From Enterovibrio coralii (lineage in GTDB: Bacteria; Pseudomonadota; Gammaproteobacteria; Enterobacterales; Vibrionaceae): a stretch of DNA of 64,000 nucleotides. The notes below the pieces were generated by a model, which saw only the letters and a program-made list of their open reading frames with translations, was not told the DNA's origin and made no database searches. Both the position numbers and the translations under genes were made by a program. This document shows, piece by piece, positions 46,569 through 55,497 of the stretch (position 1 is the first letter of the stretch; the number at the start of each line of letters is the position of its first letter). The stretch lies in contig NZ_LNTY01000030.1 of assembly GCF_001559595.1 (NCBI RefSeq), forward strand, positions 56,547 through 120,546, in the 5' to 3' direction.

Positions 46569-46814
46569 TTATTCGTATTTTACAAACCCATCGTCGATAC
46601 AAATGCGAACGCAATTCTCCGCTGCGCTCTCAGCATCTTCCTTACTTTTGAAGATAGAAAGGGACTTGTCTGAGTTCATCAGTTCATAGGCTTTTGCTGG
46701 GTCGCTGGCATCCACATCGGATTTCGAGAAAGAAAACGAGGCAGAGAAGCCGCCCAGATCTTCGCGCTTGCTGACGTTCACTAAGTAGTTGATATTATTA
46801 TGTGACCCTTTCAT
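46569..46814 (-). CDS. Small acidic cytoplasmic protein, unknown function
   Basis: An 81-residue protein that I do not recognise. The start MKGSHNNINYLVNVSKREDL at 46814 is chosen because AAGGAG lies nine bases upstream; a longer frame to 46985 crosses a terminator and is rejected. It has two segments: a beta-rich N-terminus (NYLVNVSKREDLGGFSASFS) and a helix with two Cys (EDAESAAENCVRICIDDGFV). It is flanked by terminators on both sides, so it has its own promoter. It may be a small regulator or stress protein, but nothing shows this. Confidence 0.65.
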   Translation of the reverse strand: MKGSHNNINYLVNVSKREDLGGFSASFSFSKSDVDASDPAKAYELMNSDKSLSIFKSKEDAESAAENCVRICIDDGFVKYE

Positions 46815-46903
46815 TTTATGTTCTCCTTTTTGTAACACGTGTATTACAAGGTAGGCAGTGGAATGGTATACGTCAAAAAATAAACCGAACAAAATTCGTG
46901 ACG

Positions 46904-46938
46904 AAAAAAAGCCCCGTTTGATGTCGATCGAACGGGGC
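46904..46938 (-). terminator. Terminator of the ROK-GH20-acetyltransferase operon
   Basis: Arms GCCCCGTT (46911-46918) and AACGGGGC (46931-46938), followed on the minus strand by a run of seven T. It lies 34 bp past the acetyltransferase stop. Confidence 0.88.
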
Positions 46939-46971
46939 GAAGGGCAGAAAAGGAGAGGATAAAAGAAGGTT

Positions 46972-47835
46972 CTAGCCTGCCGCACTTGAGAATTCTGGGT
47001 CTACTGAAACGCTCTCTTGAACGTCACAAGCAATCAACCCGCCAAGGACCATATCTTCACAGCGAACGCAGTTTTTATCGTCACAACGTGTGATTTCTGG
47101 TTTTGCCAAAATGGCCAATGCGCTTTCTTCTAAAAGGTTTTCCAAAGGGTAAGCTACCCATTGGCTGCCGAACACTTCGGTATACGCGCTGCATGGCTCA
47201 AGAATGCTATGTAAGTTTTCAAATCCGTTGGAGCAAGCACCGACGCAAACCTCAACGGTTGGTGTCTCTTTCGTTGCCGCCCAACGGCGAAATAACGTTC
47301 TGCCCGCAAGCTCCTCTGCATAATGGATTGGGGTAATGCTGTTGAGTGATACGCCAATCGCGAGTACCACAGCGTCTCTTGCTTCTTTGCCCTGGTAGAG
47401 ACCGTAAACATTTTCGTAAGTTTGGCGTTTTATCACAGTGGCCGCTTTGGGACCGACAGCGGCAAAGCTACTGATTGGGTGATTGCTACGAACACGATCA
47501 GGGTGATGCAAAACGGCACGAGCAAAGCTGCCCATGCAAGACTCTAGCTCGTTGTCGTCAGGGTCAAAGGCGCGAATGTTGTCAAACATCCACTCCCCGC
47601 GATGACCGTTTTGCAGGTAACGGTTTTCTTCAGGCGGAAGGCAAAGCGTATCGTAGTTAAACGTCGGCACCACGACAGTACAGCCTGCCTCAAGAAAACA
47701 CTGAATCAGTGATGCTGGGTTAGGTTTGTGTGTCGAGAAAGAGCGCATGCCGCAATGGATATAAACGACTTTATTCTCCAGCTTCAGCGATGAAATGGTC
47801 GCTTTTAGCACCGCTGTTTCCATGTTATCGCTCAT
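46972..47835 (-). CDS. AAC(3)-fold N-acetyltransferase in an amino-sugar operon
   Basis: A 287-residue protein of the aminoglycoside 3-N-acetyltransferase fold (AAC(3)/YokD), which moves acetyl from acetyl-CoA to an amine. Family blocks are VVYIHCGMRSF, TVVVPTFNYD, MGSFARAVLHHPDRVRSNHP (acetyl-CoA/substrate region with the conserved RSxHP) and SITPIHYAEE. A Cys-rich tail, CDDKNCVRCEDM, may bind metal and is not usual. It overlaps the GH20 stop (ATGA), and a ROK regulator precedes the pair. In this context an amino-sugar acceptor such as glucosamine or a deacetylated chitooligosaccharide is more likely than an antibiotic; resistance is not implied. Confidence 0.82.
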   Translation of the reverse strand: MSDNMETAVLKATISSLKLENKVVYIHCGMRSFSTHKPNPASLIQCFLEAGCTVVVPTFNYDTLCLPPEENRYLQNGHRGEWMFDNIRAFDPDDNELESCMGSFARAVLHHPDRVRSNHPISSFAAVGPKAATVIKRQTYENVYGLYQGKEARDAVVLAIGVSLNSITPIHYAEELAGRTLFRRWAATKETPTVEVCVGACSNGFENLHSILEPCSAYTEVFGSQWVAYPLENLLEESALAILAKPEITRCDDKNCVRCEDMVLGGLIACDVQESVSVDPEFSSAAG

Positions 47836-49615
47836 GACGCTATCTGTCCTTTTGTTGCTTCAGGAACCTGAAGAAGTTCGTAGAGGTACTCAAGGCGTTG
47901 GCTGCTTTGCTGACAGCCACCGTCGCGGTAGTGCTGTTGCCATAGTGCTTTGTACTGCGTGATGAGCGGGATCAGGGATTGGGTGAGCGCGGCTTTGCGA
48001 TCTGCGGCGAAACGTTCTACTTCTCGATGCCCTTCTTCGGCATAGCCTTGAGCAATGTTGCACGCAAGGGTGAGCGCATCAATCGTCCACAGCAAATCGT
48101 TCACCAAGTCGCTGGCAGGCAATGTCGAAAGTTGTTCTTTGAGCGCGGTTAACGCGCGGTAAGCTGACGGCAATGTGTGTGTATCGAAACCTTGTGCACG
48201 CTTGATGTGTCGGCGTGACGATTGGTCAAAAAGGAACGGTCCAAAAAACGCACAATTTGGCGTTTCGATCCCCGTGAGGTGTAGATATTTTGAATCGCAA
48301 CAAGTGCCTGCAATTCAACCTCAGAAGCTCCTGGGAAAAACCAATTCAATGCTGCTGAAACATCCGTGTCCTTTTGCTGCGCTTCACCCCACGCCATCGC
48401 TGCACCAAACGCGTAGGCGGGAATAGGCATAGAGAACTGCTGTCCGTGTCCCATGTCGCCCCATTCGGTCACCATATAGCCTTGCGCGTGATAGCGTTTG
48501 GCGGAATTCGCCGCTCTGCGCATATGCGTGGTGGCGGTTTGCCAGCGACCAGCCACAGAGGCAAAGCAATTAGTTGATACGGCGACGTGGAATGGCAGAC
48601 CAAAATCAACAAGCTGTCGGTGCTCAGCATCGAAGGGGTGATCGGCTTCGTAGCCCCAATTCAGCAGCGTAAGGTCTTTGGGTAGCTCGCTGATGAGGTT
48701 CGGGAAACGAAACAGCATGTCGCTGAAGATCTGGCATTTCATGCCTTGCTTATTGGCCACCGCTAGGACTTTGTTTAAGTATTCCAAAAACACTTTGCCA
48801 CGACCAAAAATCTCACATGCAGATTTGCTCGCGCCCACGCCCAAATCCATGGTTTCGTCGAAATTAAGGTTGAGCGTTTTACTGGTAAAGTTCGGTAGTA
48901 GCTCTGTCAGCAAGCCATCAACAAACTCGATGGTTTGGTCGCTGACAGGGTTTAGACCAAATGCCCCTTTTCGATAGTCGCCGCGCTGATCATGAAAGCC
49001 GGTCGTTTGCTCGGCAAGATAGTGGTATTCCTCATGGTTGAGCCATTTTTCCATGTGACCAAAGGTGGCCTGATTGGGGATTAGCTCAATTCCTCTTTCT
49101 TTGCAGTACGCATCAATTTCTTGAATGTCTTCAGCCGTCATCGGGGAATAATTATTCCAGGCCGTCTGATGATCGCGATAGGCAAAGGTATGTTCGGTAT
49201 AAAGCTGAAATTGGTTGAATTTTAGGCGAGACCAGTAATCGATCAATTGTTTTAATGATGCCATTGTTGGCACGCGATCACGGCTGATGTCGAGCAGTAT
49301 CGAACGATTCTCAAAATCCGGCCAATCCTCGATCACGAAGTCACTGTTAAGCGGCGTACCGTTTTCAATTAACTGCTGAATCGCGTTGTGGGCATAAAGC
49401 ACGCCGTGTTCGTCGGCATAGTAAACAAACACGCGATTGTTGCTGAAGCTGACACGATAACCCTGAGGGTTAATGGTTTTTTGGTGACGATAAATCACGC
49501 TGTCACTGTCAATGCGCGCACCCAACAGCGAAGGGCAATAAGAAATGAGCGCGCCAATATCAACGGTCTTAACGGAAAAGCCAGTGGTAAATCTTTTAGG
49601 TGCCGGGAAAATCAT
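47832..49615 (-). CDS. GH20 beta-N-acetylhexosaminidase, frameshifted near the C-terminal domain
   Basis: A glycoside hydrolase family 20 enzyme, about 594 residues when repaired. The catalytic barrel begins DFENRSILLDISRDRVPTMA and continues FNQFQLYTEHTFAY; the catalytic Asp-Glu pair is in LNLNFDETMDLG. A helical C-terminal domain (PSAYRALTALKEQL to VPEATKGQ) is in a different frame from about 48175-48200. One added base (TCAAGC^GTGCAC, giving SSRAQGFDTHTLPSAYRAL) or loss of a CA unit in CACACACA repairs it. ATG 49615 follows AAGGAG at eight bases. There is no signal peptide, so it acts on imported chito-oligomers or glycosides. It lies between the ROK regulator and the acetyltransferase. 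Confidence 0.85.
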
Positions 49616-49637
49616 ACCAAACAACTCCTTTTCGGCG

Positions 49638-50738
49638 CTAAATACAAACGGTGCCGTTTTCGCGCAACGCCAAGCTATCGGCGAGCAATAAATCTGGGGT
49701 AAGCAGCTTTTGCCAAGCCATACAGGCTGCTCCCATCGCCGCAGCTTGAGGACCCAAAATAGAAAACTCGATAATTGGTCTCACCATGATAGAGCCGGCG
49801 AGGTTTTCACTTTCTTTTCGCAGTGCAGCCGCGAGTTCAGGACCAAACTGCATGCCTTGTCCGCCAATCACGATGCGCTTGATACTGAGCAAGCTGCAAA
49901 TGTTGACGGCAAGGGTAGAAAATTCTTCGATGATCACACTAGGCGTAGGCTCTGCACCTCGCATCAGCTCTTGGCTGTTAAATTGCCCTGCCATGTGTTG
50001 TTCGCCGTAGAAAAGCTGGCGATTCAGCACCACACCCACACCAATACCCAAACGGTGATAAAGCTCTCTTGAATGGTGTGTAGAGAGGAGCACATACAGG
50101 AAGTGATCGTAGGGCAAACTGCGTTGCTGCATCAGCTCTCCCCATGCGCCGCAGTTAGCATCGTTATCGATGAACACAGGGTAGGGGAAGTGCTGCTTGA
50201 AAAGCGGTGCAAAATTGATGGTAGAGCGTACGCTCAACGCGTGTGAAATCTTCAGTTGGCAAAGCTCTGGGTCAATCAAGCCCGGCATACCTATGCCAAT
50301 GGCAAGGATCCTTGGAAACAGCGACTGAATGGTTTTGATGCTTGGGACGAGTGCTTCAATCAGCGCTTTGTCGATGGACACCGACGGGTTCAGTGGCAGC
50401 ATGTCGTGATAAACGACTTGCCCCAAGAGATTCACCACTGACACCTTGAGTGCATCCGAATTCACTTCGACACCCACTAAAACGCCAAACTCAGGGTTAA
50501 ACACCAAGGAGATCTTGGGTCTGCCACCGCGTCCCGCAACCAGTTGGGGTTGTTCGAACAACATGCCGATATTGACCAAGTGGTTAACTGCTTTCGTAAC
50601 CGTTGATTTATCAAGGCCCAACTTTGTCGCCATATCAATGCGCGAAACGCCCGGCGACTGCCAGAGGGCATTAACAATTGCGGCGGTGGTGTTAGTGCGA
50701 CTGAGCTTGATAGACAATGGAAAAGTTTCCGGAGACAA
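49638..50738 (-). CDS. ROK family transcriptional regulator (NagC/XylR type)
   Basis: A 366-residue ROK repressor. The N-terminal winged HTH is at about 17-75 (SRIDMATKLGLDKSTVTKAV); the ROK sugar-kinase-like domain follows with VGVEVNSDALKVSVV, LAIGIGMPGLIDP and PVFIDNDANCGAWGE. The CxCGxxGC zinc motif of many ROK proteins is not visible. The best start is TTG 50738; no ATG lies near the expected N-terminus. It heads the operon with GH20 and the acetyltransferase and so probably senses an amino sugar or its phosphate and represses its own operon. Confidence 0.88.
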   Translation of the reverse strand: MSPETFPLSIKLSRTNTTAAIVNALWQSPGVSRIDMATKLGLDKSTVTKAVNHLVNIGMLFEQPQLVAGRGGRPKISLVFNPEFGVLVGVEVNSDALKVSVVNLLGQVVYHDMLPLNPSVSIDKALIEALVPSIKTIQSLFPRILAIGIGMPGLIDPELCQLKISHALSVRSTINFAPLFKQHFPYPVFIDNDANCGAWGELMQQRSLPYDHFLYVLLSTHHSRELYHRLGIGVGVVLNRQLFYGEQHMAGQFNSQELMRGAEPTPSVIIEEFSTLAVNICSLLSIKRIVIGGQGMQFGPELAAALRKESENLAGSIMVRPIIEFSILGPQAAAMGAACMAWQKLLTPDLLLADSLALRENGTVCI

Positions 50739-51222
50739 CTAAGTTGGTTCTATCTTATTGACAATCTTGGTGAAAACAACAATCCGGTGACAAAACTCAA
50801 CTCGCTTCACTGTTTGTTTGTGATAAGGAGAAGTGAGTCGAATTAATTTGTTAGCTGTTTCATTTTCTTCTTTATTGAAGCAGTGTCTGAGCGGTTCGGC
50901 TTTATGCGGCCAAGGCCTGTCTTCGACCCCCGCCAGTTCTGCAATAAGCGACTGTCGACCAAAAGCGATCAAGAGGATAGTTTTCATCAGAAACTAACCC
51001 TGTTGATCTTCGGTTTTGGTTGTTGCCATATTCTTGGATCGGCTATTTGGTTTTCCCATTTGTCGTGATGGAGATAGAGAGGTGTACGATCGCATCGTTA
51101 CACTGAGTTTACATTTCCAACATTTCAGAAAAGCACCCTGCGTCCCATATTGCTCTGCTGTCACATTTATTCAGCGGTGACTGCGATAGATTGATGTGAC
51201 GTCATGACAGCAAGGAAGTGTG
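50739..51222. other. 484-bp intergenic region
   Basis: No convincing gene. It holds the promoters of the divergent ROK operon and of the RHH-CHAD-ParA operon, and an operator-like palindrome cluster just before the latter. Confidence 0.5.
51159..51208 (+). promoter_or_regulatory. Palindrome cluster before the RHH-CHAD-ParA operon
   Basis: Inverted arms GTCACAT (51160-51166) and ATGTGAC (51194-51200) are followed by two interlocked perfect palindromes, TGACGTCA (51197-51204) and GTCATGAC (51201-51208), 15 bp before the first gene. The TGAC/GTCA half-site recurs four times. It is a fair candidate for the binding site of the ribbon-helix-helix protein encoded next. Confidence 0.5.
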
Positions 51223-51384
51223 ATGGGCAAAAAGAAAAACACGTCATTGCGGTTAGATGAGAAGACCCTGAAGGCACTCAAAATCAAAGCGATCGAAGAA
51301 GGAACCAGTGTTCAGGCAATCATGGAAAACCTCATCGAAGCGTATTTAAAGAAAGCGAACAAGAAGAGTAAAAACGCAGAGTAA
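51223..51384 (+). CDS. Small ribbon-helix-helix (CopG/ParG-like) DNA-binding protein
   Basis: A 53-residue protein starting at ATG 51223 with AAGGAAG five bases upstream. The sequence KNTSLRLDEKTLKALKIKAI followed by EEGTSVQAIMENLIEAYLKK is the beta-strand/helix/helix pattern of ribbon-helix-helix proteins (strand TSLRLD, helix A to EEG, helix B SVQAIMENLIEAYL). The tail is Lys-rich. It is the first gene before a CYTH-like/CHAD protein and a ParA ATPase. In plasmid type Ib partition, a small RHH protein (ParG, Omega) is the DNA-binding partner of a ParA lacking its own HTH, as here. It may both repress the operon and stimulate ParA. Confidence 0.78.
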   Translation: MGKKKNTSLRLDEKTLKALKIKAIEEGTSVQAIMENLIEAYLKKANKKSKNAE

Positions 51385-51440
51385 AGGCAGGATATGGAAG
51401 CGAATTGCGCTGAAGACGCCTCAATAAAATCATTGCAGGG

Positions 51441-52901
51441 ATGCCATTTTCAGTAGAAAAGGAATCACGCTTAAACACGTCGAGTCGATATGTCGATACG
51501 CCCAACTTTGCGTTAGAGAAAACTGGGTATTGGTTGCTTCTTGGCCGTGGCGGACAGGCAAAAGCCATCGACCACAATGGCTATGCATGTCACTCGTTAT
51601 CGTTTTCTTCCACTCGTGACTTTCCCCTTACGCCAAGTGAATTGGCATTTTCGCTTTCTTCTGCTGAAGCACTATCAGAGTCGGTGATTGACGCCGTACG
51701 TCAAAGTGATGTTAGGCGACGCTTTATTGCATGGTTTGAAGGTGAAATAGATTACGAGGTCATTAGCTTTCGCGATGACGAGCAGAAGCTTACCGTGCAG
51801 CTTCATTGGCTAGTGATGACTTCGGACGCACTGCTGTCGCCCTTTGTCACGGCACACATCAAGCCTCTCCGCGGATTCGATCGCGCCGCAGAGCTTCTTC
51901 AGCATTGGCTCGACGTGACGGGTATTTCCCAAGGGACAGTGAAGCATGCGCTTGCATCACATCCACTCGTACCCCAAAAGGCTATCAAAGGTGGCACGAA
52001 AGATAACGTCAGTATCCACACGTGGGCGAACAAGCGAGTAAGCAGCCACCTTCAAGCGGCCGCGAGCCAGTTGGAAGGTATTTTTCAAGATATCGACATT
52101 CGTTACCTTCATCAGTATCGCGTGCACCTTAGAAAAACGCGTTCTATGTTGAGCTTGTTCAAAGGCGTGTTTGAAAAAAACGCGATGGTGGAAGCAAAGC
52201 ATCAAACCAAGCGTTTGATGGCTGATACTGGTGCGCTTCGCGATTTGGACGTGTATTTGATGTCCAAGCAAGATTTCTACACCAAGATGCCCGTGACGTT
52301 TCATGATGGCCTTGCGGAATTGTTTGAGCTTTTGGAAAGCCGACGCGCGGCTGCATTACACGACTTTCAAACCCTTATTGCTTCGGACAAACCACACCAA
52401 ACGTTGGCTTCGCTGCAAAGCAAAGCGTTAGCCGAGGGGCCAAAGGCAGAGAAACGTGTTCGCGCGTTTGGGCATAAAGAGATTTTGAAACATTACGCTA
52501 AAACGGCTGCTATTGGTGCCTCGCTCAGCCATTCATCGCTCGACGAACAAGTCCATGACTTTCGCTTGGCATGCAAAAAGCTGCGATATCTGAGTGATTT
52601 CTTTGTTGATGATGACATCAACGAAACGGCGGTGAGCGTTGTCGCTCAGCTCGTGGACCTTACGCGGGTGCTCGGAGAGTTCAATGATTACTGCGTTCAG
52701 GCAGACTTTGTGGCTGGGTTAGAACAGGAGCTGAACGCCAGCAACAAGATGACACCAACACTGGCTAAAACATTTGGTGGCATGATGCTCTTGTTTGATC
52801 AGGAAAGGACACGCGCGAGAGCGGAGGCGTTATTACAAATCGACGTATTCGTTGCTGCGGAAACAGCGGCGAATTTTAAACACGTATTCGGGAAAAAATA
52901 G
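51441..52901 (+). CDS. CYTH-like plus CHAD domain protein (predicted polyphosphate binder)
   Basis: A 486-residue two-domain protein. The N-terminal part (about 1-175) resembles a degenerate CYTH/triphosphate-tunnel domain: VEKESRL near the start is close to the ExExK motif and RYVDTPNFALEKTGYWLLL matches the strand 2-3 region. The C-terminal CHAD domain (about 205-486) has its two histidine helices: YLHQYRVHLRKTRSML and QVHDFRLACKKLRYLSDFF, rich in His/Arg/Lys. CHAD domains bind polyphosphate, and CHAD proteins coat polyphosphate granules in other bacteria. Most CYTH catalytic acids are not evident, so binding rather than hydrolysis is likely. It lies 56 bp after the RHH gene and 11 bp before parA. 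Confidence 0.85.
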   Translation: MPFSVEKESRLNTSSRYVDTPNFALEKTGYWLLLGRGGQAKAIDHNGYACHSLSFSSTRDFPLTPSELAFSLSSAEALSESVIDAVRQSDVRRRFIAWFEGEIDYEVISFRDDEQKLTVQLHWLVMTSDALLSPFVTAHIKPLRGFDRAAELLQHWLDVTGISQGTVKHALASHPLVPQKAIKGGTKDNVSIHTWANKRVSSHLQAAASQLEGIFQDIDIRYLHQYRVHLRKTRSMLSLFKGVFEKNAMVEAKHQTKRLMADTGALRDLDVYLMSKQDFYTKMPVTFHDGLAELFELLESRRAAALHDFQTLIASDKPHQTLASLQSKALAEGPKAEKRVRAFGHKEILKHYAKTAAIGASLSHSSLDEQVHDFRLACKKLRYLSDFFVDDDINETAVSVVAQLVDLTRVLGEFNDYCVQADFVAGLEQELNASNKMTPTLAKTFGGMMLLFDQERTRARAEALLQIDVFVAAETAANFKHVFGKK

Positions 52902-52912
52902 GGAGAATCCCA

Positions 52913-53674
52913 ATGAAAATATTGGCGTGTTACAGCAATAAAGGTGGCGTTGGCAAGACGGCGAGTGCCGTCAACATCGCGCATTTAATGGCAAAATCTG
53001 GCTACAAAGTGCTGCTAGTGGACCTGGATCCGCAAGGCGCATCTTCGTTCTATTATCGCCTTAAGCCCTCAAAGAAACTTCCGAATGACAGCTTCTTTAC
53101 CCGAGGCGACAAGTTCTACAAATCCATCCAAGCCAGTGATTACGAAAACCTCGATGTACTGCCTGCCAACATGGATTTTCGCGGCTTCGATGTATTCCTG
53201 TCTGAAATGAAAAAAGGCCAGTCACGTCTTCGCAAGGTGCTGAAAGGCGTGAAGAAGGAATACGACATCGTATTGCTGGATTGCCCGCCAACCTTGTCGC
53301 TACTTTCTGAGAACGTGTTTGAGTGTGCTGACAATATTTTGGTGCCAGTGATCCCAACCACGCTCACTGAGCGGACTCTCGAGCAACTTTACGAGTTCTT
53401 TGACGACCAGGGTTATGACAAATCGCGCTTGCTGCCATTTTTCAGCATGGTGCAAAAGAGCAAATCACTGCACAAAGAGACCATGGAACGCATCGCGAAC
53501 CTTTACCCCGCATTGTTGAGTACCAGTATTCCGTTTGCCACAGATGTAGAGCGCATGGGCGTGAATCGCGCGCCACTGACAGACTTTGGTAAATCAAGCT
53601 CTGCTGCCATGTTCTACAACAAACTGTGGCGTGAAATCGAAGCGTTAATCTTTCCAAAGAAAAAAGCGGCCTAA
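52913..53674 (+). CDS. ParA/Soj family ATPase of the RHH-CHAD-ParA operon
   Basis: A 253-residue ParA ATPase. The deviant Walker A is SNKGGVGKTASAVNIA (starts about residue 9), Walker A' is VLLVDLDPQGASS, Walker B is IVLLDCPPTLSLL. There is no N-terminal HTH, so it belongs to the small ParA class that works with a separate DNA-binding partner. AGGGAG lies before ATG 52913, 11 bp after the CHAD gene. It is not beside a parB gene or replication origin, so chromosome partition is unlikely. Small chromosomal ParA proteins often position protein or granule cargos on the nucleoid; the CHAD protein is the obvious cargo adaptor here. It is followed by a strong terminator. Confidence 0.9.
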   Translation: MKILACYSNKGGVGKTASAVNIAHLMAKSGYKVLLVDLDPQGASSFYYRLKPSKKLPNDSFFTRGDKFYKSIQASDYENLDVLPANMDFRGFDVFLSEMKKGQSRLRKVLKGVKKEYDIVLLDCPPTLSLLSENVFECADNILVPVIPTTLTERTLEQLYEFFDDQGYDKSRLLPFFSMVQKSKSLHKETMERIANLYPALLSTSIPFATDVERMGVNRAPLTDFGKSSSAAMFYNKLWREIEALIFPKKKAA

Positions 53675-53688
53675 GCAGAAAGCGCAAT

Positions 53689-53736
53689 CCTAGGGTGTCA
53701 CCAATTACCACGGAAGGGATGACCCCCTAGGTTTTT
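53689..53736 (+). terminator. Terminator of the ParA operon
   Basis: Arms CCTAGGG (53689-53695) and CCCTAGG (53725-53731) enclose a 29-base loop and are followed by TTTTT. The long loop is unusual but the stem and T run are sound. Confidence 0.65.
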
Positions 53737-53868
53737 ATCTCGCTTTGATAGCAAAACTATGTAACGACTATCTGTACCTTTGCGGGTGAAGTCTTACATC
53801 CTGCCCTTGTTGTCATTTTGTTACTGCGTGATACTCGAGCATCAGGAAACAAAAAGGCTAGGACAAGG

Positions 53869-55037
53869 ATGAATAAAAACGTATGGCTTTTGGCACTTTG
53901 CCAAGCCCTGCTGATGAGCGGCAATATCGTTTTAATATCGGTCAACGGGCTCATTGGCCAGCAACTCTCTCCCAGTGATACTTGGGTAACATTACCTGTC
54001 TCCTCGCAGTTTGTAGGGCTCATGTTGGCGACCATTCCGGCCTCGCTCATCATGGCGAAAATCGGCAGAAAGAACGGCTTTATGCTGGGCAACGTGATTG
54101 GGATCCTCGGTGCATTTTTGTGTGTTTACGCGCTGGGTCAATCTCAATTCTGGCTGTTCTGTTTTAGCACCTTGTTGCTCGGTATCGGTATTGGATTCGG
54201 CACCTTGTACCGCTTCGCGGCTATTGAAGTGAGCGCGCCAGATGCTAAAGACAAAGCCATTTCCCTGTCGATGGCTGGCGGTGTGTTGGCGGCCATTCTA
54301 GGGCCAAACCTCGCTATTGCCAGTCAGCATTGGTTGCCCGGCACCAATTTCAGCGGCGCGTTCCTCGGTATTGCAGCACTCTATATTCTGTCCTTGGTTG
54401 TGCTGCAATTTATTGGTTTGCCCCCTGCGCCAGCTGCCAGTAGCCAACCTGCGCAAAACCCTGCCAGTCACATTATTCGTGCGCCAGGTTATGCCATTGC
54501 CGTGTTCTCTGCGGTTGTCGCGTATGCCGTGATGAACCTTTTAATGACGGTCACGCCAATTGCGATGCATAAACACGGCTTCCACTTTGAACAAGCTGCG
54601 GTGGTGATTGAATGGCACGTGTTGGGTATGTTCCTGCCTTCATTTTTTACCGGTTCCATCATTGGAAAAATCGGCACGCGCAAGACCATCTTCCTGGGGG
54701 CGTTGATGTTTATCGCTTGTATTTTGGTCAACCTTAATGGCGTCTCAGAGTGGCACTTTAGAATTGCTTAGTGCTCTTGGGCGTGGGTTGGAACTTTATG
54801 TTTATTGGTGCCACCAGTGAGCTGACACAAACCTACTTACAGCAAGACAAACCGAAGGCTCAGGCGATCAACGAGTTCTCAGTCTTTGGCTGTGTGACGA
54901 TCACGGCATTGATGGCGGGTAACTTAGAAGTGACGCTGGGTTGGCAAACCCTGAATCTCGTTATGTTGCCGTTTGTATGTCTGGTTCCCATCATCATGTT
55001 CTTGTTTAGCCGCACGCCAAAGAAGGCGGAAGCGTAA
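53869..55037 (+). CDS. Major facilitator superfamily transporter, frameshifted
   Basis: A 12-helix MFS transporter, 389 residues when repaired. The start MNKNVWLLALCQALLMSGNI at 53869 is the family start; an upstream in-frame start is rejected. The conserved loop 2-3 motif is IMAKIGRKNGFMLGN (G-x-x-x-D-R-x-G-R/K type). The frame breaks at about 54768: HFRIA then, one frame over, VLLGVGWNFMFIGATSEL. One added base (ATTGC^TTAGTG) gives RIALVLLGVGWNFMFIG. The substrate is unknown; it is not linked to its neighbours by operon structure. Confidence 0.85.
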
Positions 55038-55113
55038 ACAGAAGTGGTCACACATCACATTTTTGTCGAGGTGCTATCTTTACTGAACCACCTCAGACAA
55101 AGATGGAGTGTTT

Positions 55114-55263
55114 ATGGAACTCGAAAATGAACACGGCGAAAAAATGCATTTGGCGGACGATCTCACTTTAAAAGAGATGGTCGATATGGGATTGCTGGTG
55201 GTGCTGTCTGATGCAAACGACAGCAGCGAGGATTGCTGGATCCCAACTGATCCATTGGAGTAG
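55114..55263 (+). CDS. Small acidic protein of 49 residues, unknown
   Basis: A very short ORF (MELENEHGEKMHLADDLTLK onward, ending CWIPTDPLE) with GGAG seven bases before ATG 55114 and a good terminator 60 bp downstream. It is strongly acidic with one hydrophobic stretch (MGLLVVLSDAN). I do not recognise it. The ribosome binding site, terminator and balanced composition support a real small gene. Confidence 0.5.
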   Translation: MELENEHGEKMHLADDLTLKEMVDMGLLVVLSDANDSSEDCWIPTDPLE

Positions 55264-55321
55264 CCCAAACCGAGTGCTTTGTACTCAAAGCGACACGGTT
55301 CAATGTAAGTTTTATGTCTGG

Positions 55322-55346
55322 AAAGCCCCAAAAAACGGGGCTTTTC
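55322..55346 (+). terminator. Rho-independent terminator
   Basis: Arms AAGCCCC and GGGGCTT around an A-rich loop, followed by TTCTTG. It ends the transcript of the 49-residue gene. Confidence 0.75.
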
Positions 55347-55497
55347 TTGATCTTGCTACCTGCGCCGTATTACCTTGATGCGGTTATGATTAAAATCGGC
55401 TTTTTTCGTAGCCCGATGAGAGGGTTATTCTCAAACAATCTAAGGCCTTAACCTTCAGGTTGACTGGGTATTCGCCCTATTTCAATAAGGATGTCTC

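Noticed and set aside
46972..47835. Aminoglycoside resistance gene
   Set aside because: The fold is AAC(3), but the coupled GH20 and ROK genes point to amino-sugar metabolism; no mobile-element context.
51223..53674. Plasmid or chromosome partition locus, or toxin-antitoxin pair
   Set aside because: No parB, no parS-like clusters beyond one operator, no replication genes, and the middle gene is a CHAD protein rather than a toxin.
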